Shown here piece after piece: positions 51,480-61,000 of a DNA stretch of 64,000 nucleotides. The stretch is from positions 1 through 64,000 of IMG/VR virus record IMGVR_UViG_3300042344_000236. The stretch is one strand, 5' to 3'. Position numbers and translations under genes: made by a program. A model generated the notes under the pieces. The model saw nothing but the letters and a program-made list of their open reading frames with translations. It did no database searches and was not told where the DNA came from. Each line of letters opens with the position of its first letter. Within the stretch, counting starts at the first letter, position 1. The stretch comes from a virus.

Positions 51480-52316
51480 ATGATACCAGCACCATTAACC
51501 GCCTCTTATGCTGACGATGTTGAGGGATGGACTTCTTTTTGGAGTTACCTACCTGACTACATGGTTTATGTGAGCAATAGATTTTACAGCTTTAAGGGTG
51601 GAAATTTATACTTTCATAATGACCCTGCTGCTTCTAGAACTGTATACTACCCAAATAGCCCGTTTTCAAACCTACCAACGGCTACTGTAACTACAGTATT
51701 TAATGATGAGCCACTTGAGGTAAAGCTATTTAAGACTGTATCTCTTGAGAGTACTGCGCCATGGAATGTATCTGTTACAACTGATTTGATATCTGGAAAC
51801 ATAAATAATACGTGGTTTGATTTAAAAGAGGGTAGCTACTTTGCATTTATAAGAAGAAACTCAAACCCAGTTGGACCTGCATTAATAAGCGTATCTCAGT
51901 TAGACGATACATTGTCTACCAGAATTGTTGGAATAGGTAATGTTTTACAAACTGGTGTTGCTGCACCTCCTTATACAAACTATGTACAAATTGATAGCTA
52001 TCCACAGGATAACTTACAAATAAAAGACGTATCGCCTCCAGATCAGATATACATGTACTTTACAAGTGGTGCCTTAAGTTATGTTGGTGATGTTGGTTTT
52101 GTTGACAACAATGATCCATCTGGAAATCCAATTATTTATCTTAGCTCAACAGGAACTTTACCTCCATCAGGTCAGAACGTTTTAGCCATAAAAAGTTCTA
52201 CTGCTGAGTCATATGGAGCTCGTGGATACTACATGGATGTAACACTTACAACGAGCAATTCTTCCTTGGTGGAATTATTTGAGATAGGCTCATCAGTATT
52301 CAAAAGTTTTATGTAA
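51480..52316 (+). CDS. Tail protein resembling C-terminal part of the stabilization protein
   Basis: A 278-residue beta-rich protein (MIPAPLTASYADDVEGWTSF...). EGWTSFWSYLPDYMVYVSNR, FYSFKGGNLYFHNDP and PFSNLPTATVTTVFNDEP resemble a segment of large stabilization proteins in related phages, suggesting a separately encoded piece of the tail tip. Virion location is inferred. Confidence 0.6.
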   Translation: MIPAPLTASYADDVEGWTSFWSYLPDYMVYVSNRFYSFKGGNLYFHNDPAASRTVYYPNSPFSNLPTATVTTVFNDEPLEVKLFKTVSLESTAPWNVSVTTDLISGNINNTWFDLKEGSYFAFIRRNSNPVGPALISVSQLDDTLSTRIVGIGNVLQTGVAAPPYTNYVQIDSYPQDNLQIKDVSPPDQIYMYFTSGALSYVGDVGFVDNNDPSGNPIIYLSSTGTLPPSGQNVLAIKSSTAESYGARGYYMDVTLTTSNSSLVELFEIGSSVFKSFM

Positions 52317-52321
52317 ATTTG
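52314..52321 (+). promoter_or_regulatory. Promoter -7 box TAAATTTG, leaderless
   Basis: TAnnTTTG match that includes the stop codon of the preceding gene and ends 4 nt before the ATG at 52326. Confidence 0.65.
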
Positions 52322-52325
52322 TGAT

Positions 52326-52724
52326 ATGGAAGTCCGATACTTAAGTGAAGACGATTATCATATACTGTGTGACTGGTGGAAGGATTGGAGATGGCCAGTT
52401 ATATCTAGAGATTTCTTGCCAGAAAATGGTAAGGGAGGTTTTATGATATCGAATAAAGGGGTTGACATATGTGCAGGATTTTTGTACATGACAAACTCAA
52501 AAGTTGCTTGGATTGAATTTATAGTTTCAAACTTCCATTATAGAGAGGCAGACAGGCAAGACGCTATAGAGTACTTAATACACGTACTCGTTGAGGCTTG
52601 CAGACAAAATGGTTATGACTATGCTTTCTCTACGTTAAAGAATAGTGCGTTAATTAAGACGTATGAAAAGTGTGGATTTGAGAAAGGCTCAACGAACACT
52701 ACAGAAATGATTATAAAGTTATAA
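52326..52724 (+). CDS. GNAT-family N-acetyltransferase
   Basis: A 132-residue protein with the acetyltransferase pattern: VAWIEFIVSNFHY strand and acetyl-CoA-binding region (about 58-75), then LIKTYEKCGFEKG near residue 112. Transfers an acetyl group from acetyl-CoA to an amine. GNATs are frequent in phage tail modules, and the substrate (virion protein, glycan, host protein) is unknown. Cytoplasmic. Confidence 0.75.
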   Translation: MEVRYLSEDDYHILCDWWKDWRWPVISRDFLPENGKGGFMISNKGVDICAGFLYMTNSKVAWIEFIVSNFHYREADRQDAIEYLIHVLVEACRQNGYDYAFSTLKNSALIKTYEKCGFEKGSTNTTEMIIKL

Positions 52725-52727
52725 GAA

Positions 52728-53492
52728 ATGGCAGCAGTAACTGGAACAATAGTAGCCCTAGGTGGCATGGGTGTCAGTGCGGCACAAGCAATCAAGCAGA
52801 ATCAGGCAATGAAAAAAGCTGACGCTGCATCACAAAAAGCAAGTCAAGAGCTAAAGTCAATCAAGGAACAGAACGCATTTAAACAACTACAAGTCCCCAC
52901 TTTAGGTACACAATTAGCACAACAGTCTCAAGCACAGAGAGACGTTCAGGCTATCAATATGCTACAGGGTGCAGGTGCTGAGGGTGTAATTGGTGGAGTT
53001 GGTCAGTTGGCCTTAGCTGGAGAGCAGGGTGACTTACAAAATGCAGCAAGACTTGATGAGATGAAATATCAAAGAGATGCAATGCAGGCACAGGCACAGC
53101 AGGGAATTAATGCATCTGAGGCTGAGAGAAAGTTCTACATAGGAATGGGAGAGAAGCAAGATGCTGAATTGAGAAGAGCACAAGCTGAGGCAAACAGAAA
53201 TGCTGCAATTGAGGGTATTTTTGGATTTGCTGCTCAAGGATTAAAGTCGGCCTCAAAATTAAAGGGACTATATGGTAAATCAGATATGTCTGGTGCTGGT
53301 GAAATTACCGATATGCCTAGCACTGTAGAAAGCCCTGTTTTAAATCAAGAAAAATCTACACCAACCTTTAGAACAGATAGATTTACAAAAGAACTAGAAC
53401 TTGACCCATTAAAAATAGGAACTTATAGTTTAGCTAATCAAAATAAAAAAGGATCAAACGAATATTTAAACCAATATTATGGCCTTAAGTAA
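52728..53492 (+). CDS. Internal virion (ejection) protein
   Basis: A 254-residue Ala/Gln-rich protein. The N-terminal hydrophobic segment (about 3-22) is followed by long coiled coils (RDVQAINMLQ..., RDAMQAQAQQG). This composition matches internal ejection proteins of podoviruses of the gp14-gp16 group. It lies upstream of two larger virion proteins; the three probably form the ejected set. Confidence 0.7.
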   Translation: MAAVTGTIVALGGMGVSAAQAIKQNQAMKKADAASQKASQELKSIKEQNAFKQLQVPTLGTQLAQQSQAQRDVQAINMLQGAGAEGVIGGVGQLALAGEQGDLQNAARLDEMKYQRDAMQAQAQQGINASEAERKFYIGMGEKQDAELRRAQAEANRNAAIEGIFGFAAQGLKSASKLKGLYGKSDMSGAGEITDMPSTVESPVLNQEKSTPTFRTDRFTKELELDPLKIGTYSLANQNKKGSNEYLNQYYGLK

Positions 53493-55017
53493 TAAAAGTT
53501 ATTCAACATATGTTCCAGCAGCAGCAGTAGATTGGTCAAAAGCTATTGGCGGTCTGTATGGTGCTATAACAGAAATAGGTGAAGAGAGGGAGAAAGAGAA
53601 GAAGGAACTTGAAGACTTAATGACAAACTCTATTAAGGACATCAACAACCAAGAGATGTTAAAGTCTCAAAGCCTAAATGACTATATAGCTGTTGGTGCA
53701 GAGAGTGGAAGAAATACAATTGTTTCAGCAAACAAACAACTAAAGGCAGGTCAGATAACTCCACAGCAGTACAGGTCTATTGTAAATAATGTCAATACAA
53801 GCTGGTCAACAATGGCTAACAGCATGAAAAACTTTGATGCCACAAACCAGGAACTATTAAAAAGACAGCAGATTGACCCAAAGACAAATCAACCTTTAGC
53901 GTCAGAATATGAGGTTTATCTGTCTCAGCAACACGCATATCTTGGTGACTTAAAGAATCAAACATACATGTTTGACCCAACGACTGGTAATGGATACATA
54001 ACGAAGTATAATCCAGATGGTACTATTCAGAAATCAACAAACAGCATGATGATAGCTAACCCATCTAACATTACTGACGATTACTTTGATTTTGAGAAAG
54101 AGGTTGTAGATTTTACAAAGTCTTTGGGTGGTTATACTGATGAAAAAGGTAACTTTATAGTTAGTAATCCACTAGATAATCCATCGACTAAAAAAGCTTT
54201 AACTCAAAAGGTTTTAGCTTTAACCAGCAACGATAGGATGGTTTCACAAGTTTTAGCTAGATATAATGGAGCGAATTTTTATGGTGATGAAACTGAGTTG
54301 CAATCAAATATTGATGCTAATATAAGTCAAGAAGAAGAGTCTAGAAAATTATTTTCACAAAACACTGAAGTTATAAAAAGTATAGAGGCATTAGAAAAAA
54401 AAGGTAAAAACCGAACAAAAGCTGAAACGGCAGAGCTAACTAGATTAAAAGCTGAAACGGCTGCTTTAACTGACGATGAAAAGAAAAAAATTGCTGAAGA
54501 AGTTAGCGGCAAAATGATTTTTTCTGGAACTGGAGAGGGTAACACATATCAGCCTAAAATAACTGATGATCAAAGAGAGCTTGCTAGAAAAATTATTCAA
54601 GAACAAATTATGGGTAGAATTCCTTACAAGAGAGTTGAGGAAAATACAGAAATACAAAACAGACCTCAAGAGGTAAAGGTTACCGTGGCTTCACAGGGCG
54701 GTGGAGGAGGAGGAGGTCCCAAAGAAACACCTGCCGCTCAACAAGCTACACAGGCATTGTATAATGAAGCTCTTTCTTTATGGAATCAAGGTCCAGCACA
54801 ACTTACTCAAAAAATAAGACAAACCACAAATAATCCTAACTATGAAATAAAAGTGTCTAATGGTAAGTATGCGCTTTTCAAAAACGAATATCAAACAAAC
54901 ATAGCAACTGGAAAAAAAGACAAGTTAGTTCCTGTGTATCAATATACTATAAATGGTGTAAAAGATTTAGGAAAACTATTAGGTGCAAATGAAACATACT
55001 GGCAACTTATTAGATAA
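53479..55017 (+). CDS. Internal virion protein
   Basis: A 512-residue helical protein (MALSNKSYSTYVPAAAVDWS...) with a coiled-coil middle and a Gly-rich hinge at about 405-412 (GGGGGGG). It overlaps its predecessor by 14 nt and lies directly before the giant protein. Internal virion location is inferred from composition and order. Confidence 0.65.
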   Translation: MALSNKSYSTYVPAAAVDWSKAIGGLYGAITEIGEEREKEKKELEDLMTNSIKDINNQEMLKSQSLNDYIAVGAESGRNTIVSANKQLKAGQITPQQYRSIVNNVNTSWSTMANSMKNFDATNQELLKRQQIDPKTNQPLASEYEVYLSQQHAYLGDLKNQTYMFDPTTGNGYITKYNPDGTIQKSTNSMMIANPSNITDDYFDFEKEVVDFTKSLGGYTDEKGNFIVSNPLDNPSTKKALTQKVLALTSNDRMVSQVLARYNGANFYGDETELQSNIDANISQEEESRKLFSQNTEVIKSIEALEKKGKNRTKAETAELTRLKAETAALTDDEKKKIAEEVSGKMIFSGTGEGNTYQPKITDDQRELARKIIQEQIMGRIPYKRVEENTEIQNRPQEVKVTVASQGGGGGGGPKETPAAQQATQALYNEALSLWNQGPAQLTQKIRQTTNNPNYEIKVSNGKYALFKNEYQTNIATGKKDKLVPVYQYTINGVKDLGKLLGANETYWQLIR

Positions 55018-55020
55018 AAC

Positions 55021-58000
55021 ATGGCTGAAGAACTAGACACAAACCTGCCCATAGATGAGACTATAGACCAAGAGATTGTTCCTGTGTTTGAAGGAATAAA
55101 TCCAGAGATTCCAAGTGTTGATGAAAGCTCTTCAGTGGAAGGTGTTATACAATTTAAAAGAACTGATACCGATACCACTAAACCTCCTAAATGGACAAGA
55201 GAATTTTTAAAAAAGCAAATAATATATAAGCCAAATATTTCAAGTGCTAATAAAATTGTTAGTGGAAAAGAATTTTTAAGAAAATACAGCAACATTGATT
55301 TTAATAAAATAGTAAACGATCCAGAAAGTGTTTCTCCTGAGATGGCTCGTGATTATATAAATTTATTAAATCCTTATAGAACAAGATTAGCGGCAGGATG
55401 GAACGAATATGTAAAAAATGGATCTAGCTCCATATTAGATAGTTTATACGAAGAAAATCCTATATTATTTCAAGAGTTAAAAAAGTTTGAAATAACTACT
55501 AGCTCAAGGCCAAAAACAAAACCAGAAGAACAAAAATGGGTAGATGTTACATCTGGAGTAGCACCAAGAACTGAATATGAAGTAAAGTCTACTGATTATA
55601 AAGATTACTTACCAGAAAAGGGATTGTGGGCATATCAAGTTGTAGCTCAAGATCCATATACTGCATGGCTAAATGAATTTCCAGAATATTCAAATCTTTA
55701 TACTGATGAAGACTTTTTATATAAAGGTGTAGATGAAATATATCAAAGAAGATTTGGAATAAATAAAAGAGAATACGAGCAACTTTATGGCGATAAATTA
55801 ATGGCAAAAGATAAACTGCCAAACGATGCCATGACTCCTGCTGAAGTGTCAGAATATTTTAGGGCAAATCCTAATTTATTAAAAAATAAAACTCCAGAAC
55901 AAATTAATCAAATAAAAGAAAGATTATTTAGGGGTGCAGATATAAAAAATGATGTATTTGCTGATGTACCAGATTATGATTTCTGGAAACAAGTTCAAAT
56001 GGGTGTTGATCCCAGAAAATTAACAAGAAAATCTACATTTTCAAGGAGATATAATGAAGAAAAAAATATATGGGAAAAAAGAATTGAAAATTTTAAATTA
56101 ACAAGCTCTGATGAAAAAATTGCAGATTTAAAAACTGGAAGGTTAGAGAAAATAGCATTAGATAAGTATGTTTATTATGAACCTGTTACAGACCCAAAGG
56201 AGGTATATGCACTAAACAAAAGATACGGAAAACAAGCATCAACTAGTTCTAAATTAGACATTAAATCAGACTACAATGGAGAATACTATATAGATGGTAA
56301 TACTGGCCAGTGGAAGTATAGAGAACGTGGTAAAAAAGATTTTGTTTTTATAGACAATATAAAACAAATAAAAGATCTAAATAGTAAATATGGATTAAAT
56401 GCCAAAACACCTACAAAAGAAGTTCTTGATAAACAAAGAAAAGAAGAAGATTTATTATTTAAATATGGTGTAGATATAGATGATCTACTCAAAAACGCCC
56501 CTCAACACGCAAATACTACACTTGGATTTTCTGATGTTGATGATGAAAACTCAACATTAAGAATAGATAACTTAGGTAAATTAAATCAAAAATTAAAACC
56601 ATATGGCGTAAGGCTAAAATACAAAACAGCCGATATTAGTGATGCCACATTGGGTCTAACAAATATTTTAGGAATAACTGACAATCAGTTAGAAGTTACA
56701 TTTGAGAGAAATGGTAATGTAGTACACAAAGAAAGCTTTGTTTATGACTCTCCCAACTTATCTAAAGATGTATACAATTTATTAAAAGCATGGAACCCAT
56801 CTAAGGTTAATGCCGCATTTGATCTTCAAATGAAACGTCCAGATGCTTCAATAAATCAAGAAACTTGGTATAACTACTATAGCCGTCTAAGTGATAAGAA
56901 TAAAGATAGATTCATGAAGTTGTCTGATACTGAAAAAGAATTAGAAGCTTCTTCCGCTTATTATTTAAGTCCAACAAAAGAGGAATATGAACAACAAAAA
57001 TGGTATGAACAACTTGCTAGCATAGACGATACTTATTTTAAAAAACCTGATGAAACTAAGGCAGAAATTTTAGCAAAATCTTTGTCACCTGAAAAAACTA
57101 AATTAGAAGAATATGCCATACAAGGTATAATACCAACAGCAATACAGGCATCAAAAGAGCAAGAAGCAATAAAAAATTATGTAGATGTAGTCCAAAATTG
57201 GGCTATTGAAGATATAACAAGCACAGAGCCAAGTAATAATAAATTCTTCCCTACAGACAACAAGACAACTCAATTAGTAAATAATGAGGTAAAGAAAATT
57301 GGTAAATCTGGACAAGAATTAGAATTAGAAATTAAAAAATTTCAAGAAAAATTTAGATTGTTTGATGATTATAAAAAAGAATCAGAGATAGTTAACTCTA
57401 GACTAAGTCAAATATCTAAAGATATAGATCAGTTAAAATCAGAATACAACGCATATGAATCAGAAAAACAAATTGTTCAAAACAAATTACAAGCATTAAA
57501 TAAAAGATACGAGAATAAAGAAATATCACAATCATCATACTCTAAACAATTTAATGATATAAAATCAAACTTTGAATCTAATTGGTCTTTTATTAATGAT
57601 GAATATATTCAAAGTTTAAGTGAAAGAGAAAAAGAACTTACATCAGAATACAATAAAATAAAATCTGATTTTGATAATAAGTATTCAGATATTAATCAAG
57701 AATATTTAGATAATTTAAGCAGAGAGGGATCAGATATTTCTACAAAAATTACAATAAATAAGTTTGAAAATGCATCATTAAATTCGGCATTAAACGATAT
57801 TAATAGGGCAGTATCTATAAAAAATGCAGAATTATTTCAAAGAGGAAATTTGATTACTGGGAGTGTATATACTGCTTTAACTGGATTTTTAAAGGGATTT
57901 AGTTTACTTTCTGATCAAAGTAGTGAAGATATACAAAAAACAGTATCAGAATTACTTGGTCCGTCAATAGCTCCAGAATATTTGAGTGAGAAAAATTTAA

Positions 58001-61000
58001 ATTGGATTGAGCAAGCTTACTATGGAGTTCTAGGTACATATGCTACGGGGGTTGGTGGGGCTATAGCTGGGGCACCAGCTGGGCCTGTTGGATCTGCCAT
58101 TGGTATGGGTATAGCATTATATTCTAGCAACTATGTGGATTTTATGGAAACAGCTGACCAAATAGCTCCAGATATTCCACATTATAAAAAACAATTGCTA
58201 GGAGGTTTATATGGAATAACAGCTGGAGCATTAGATAGAATTGGAATTGGTGCAGTTCTACCATCTCTAGCTAAAAAGAATTTGATTTTTTCTATAATGA
58301 AGAATACTATAGATGGTATTCCAAAAAATGCATCAAAAGAAGCTATAGAAAAAATAATACAAGGCAATATAAAATATCAAGTAATTCAAGGAGGACTTAG
58401 TCTTTCATACGGATCTCTTGGTGAAGGATTAACGGGAGCACTTCAAGAGGTAGATAGAAGACTTGTAAATGAAATATTAGACAAGGCTACAGATAATGAA
58501 TACTTCAACAATGAAGGTGCTAAAGCCATAACATATGATGTATTAAAAAATGGCGCATTAGAAGCATTAGGGGGCGGACTTATGGATGTTGCTGTAAACA
58601 CATCTATTGCAATAAAAGATAAAATTTCCTTAAAAGCAAGTAATGAAAGGGCAGAGTCAATGGTATCTCTTGCTAGACAAAAAGACTTTTATAGTCAATT
58701 ATCTACTGCACTTCAAGTAAAAATACAGAAAAAAGAATTGTCTCTAGAACAAGCAAAAGAGATACAAAAAAACTGGAAAAGATTTTCTGATAAAATAAGT
58801 TTGGTTCCAGAAAATTTAAATGCAAAAAATACAATTGATGTAGTAAACTTGATGATAGAGAAGGATGTTATTAATCAAGAAATATCAGGAAAGGACCCAC
58901 TACTTACCTTGCCTCAGCAAGCTAGAATAAAAGAGATTAATGAACAAATAAAAACTATAGGAAATGCCGTACAAGAGCCAAGCACAGAGGGCGTACTTCA
59001 ACGCCAACAGGAAGGAGTTACAGAAACAGGGGGTGAACGTGGAGGAGTGGAACCAATCGTCCAAGGGCAAGAAGTTACCCAAGAAGGTGAAAAAAATAGA
59101 CAAGAAGATGAAATAGAAAGAAGAAGGCAAGAAGTAGAAAGTTATTTTAATGACAATACACGTTCAACAGAGGATACAAAGTATAATCCTGATTTATCTG
59201 GTGAAGGAGAATTTGCACTAAGAGAACAAGAAGAACAATTATTGCAATTAGGAGCAGATAGAATACAGGCACACGGAATATCAAAGGGTTCTATTGGGCA
59301 ACAGTTAAAAGACCTATTAAATATTTTAACAAAAGGATTAGATAAAAGAGGTGGTGGTCAACTTTATACAGCACCATTAGTTATGCCTGAAAATATGAGG
59401 GCAGGAGCAGGTGCTGCATTAGGAACAGGTGGAGGTACAGCATACATAGATGGTGGTTTTATCATATTAGCAAGGGCTGGTGTAAATGAAATAACAAGTA
59501 TTGATGATATAGGTGGTGTATTGGTAAATCAGGCAGTAGCAGACTCTTTGCCAGAATTAGTAAATAAATTAAAACAGTTGTTTCCAAATCTATCAATAGA
59601 TTCTTATTCTAATTCACCTAATGTTATTTCTGAAATAAATTCTAAATATGATGCAGAACTAGCTTCTTTAGAAGTTGCCCAAGAAGGTGAAGCCACAGCC
59701 GAAACCAAAGCAGAAGAAGTAGAAATTGATAAAAATACTATTCAAGAAAACTCAAAACCAGAAGTTGAAAGAGTTAAATCACTTACAAATGATGTTGAAG
59801 ATGGAGCTACTTTTAATCTAGATGGAACTAAATATGAAGGTAAAGGATTAATAGTTCCAGTTGTAAGTAAAAATACAACTGTAGAAGAAGTTACTCCAGA
59901 AATGATAGCTGATTTTATTGAAGAGCATAAAGATAAAATTGGAGACAATGAAACAGTAAAAGTAGGTATATATAAATTTCCTAATAGTAACAAGGTATCT
60001 ATAGACCTTAACATACTTGCTCCAGAATCATCTAGAGAACAGGCTATAGAATTTGGAAAAAATGCTGATCAGGAATCACTTTTTGACTTAGGTACATTTG
60101 AAAATGTTAAGACTGGTGGTACTGGAAATAATCCAGTTCAGTTTACAAACGATCAGTTTAAAGAAATATCTAAAGCTTTTTCAGAAGGAAGGTCACCAAA
60201 TGTTTTTGGTAATAATACTCCTACTCAAGTTGCCCCAGAAGTAACTATAACTCCAGAGACAAATCAGACAGTATCTGATAGAATTAATAAAGAAACAGAC
60301 ACCAAAAGAAAAAAAGTATTTACAGCCGTTCAAAAGGTATTATCTGCCATTCCAAATGCAAGGGTAATTTTGCACGACAGTACTGATGCATTTGTTGCTG
60401 GTGTTGCCAAGTCTGCTAACATAACAAACGATGAGGCTATTGCCCAGGGTGTTCAAGATAACAGAGGTTCATACGTTAATGGTGACATACATATTAACTT
60501 AGAAAAAGCAGGTGTATCTACTGTATTTCACGAAGCATTCCACGATCTTCTAGCTAAGAAAGGAGTGTCTACAGGAGCATTGTTAGACATGGCTAAAGGT
60601 CTTAAGTCAGTTATATCTGACAGAGGGTTGAAGCAAAGACTAGATGAATTTGTATCTAACTACGAGGAAGGAGAAAGAGGTGAGGAGTACACTACTGAAC
60701 TTGGTGCTATTATGGCCAAGGCCCAGAAAGAACTATCTACAACTAAGCTTCAACGATTTAAAACACTAGTCAATAAGATAGCCAAAAAGTTAGGTATGCC
60801 TGTTGTCTTTTCTGCTGCATCAACTGCACAAGATGCTGTTGACTTTATGAACTCAATGGCTGGTAAGCTTGGTAAGGGTGAGCAGATTGAGGTAGGTAAT
60901 GTATCTAAAGTTATTCCATCTGAAACAGATAAATATGGTAACTTAAAAAAACCTTCAGAATCATCAATAAAAAACATTAAAAATCAAAAACCAAAAATAG

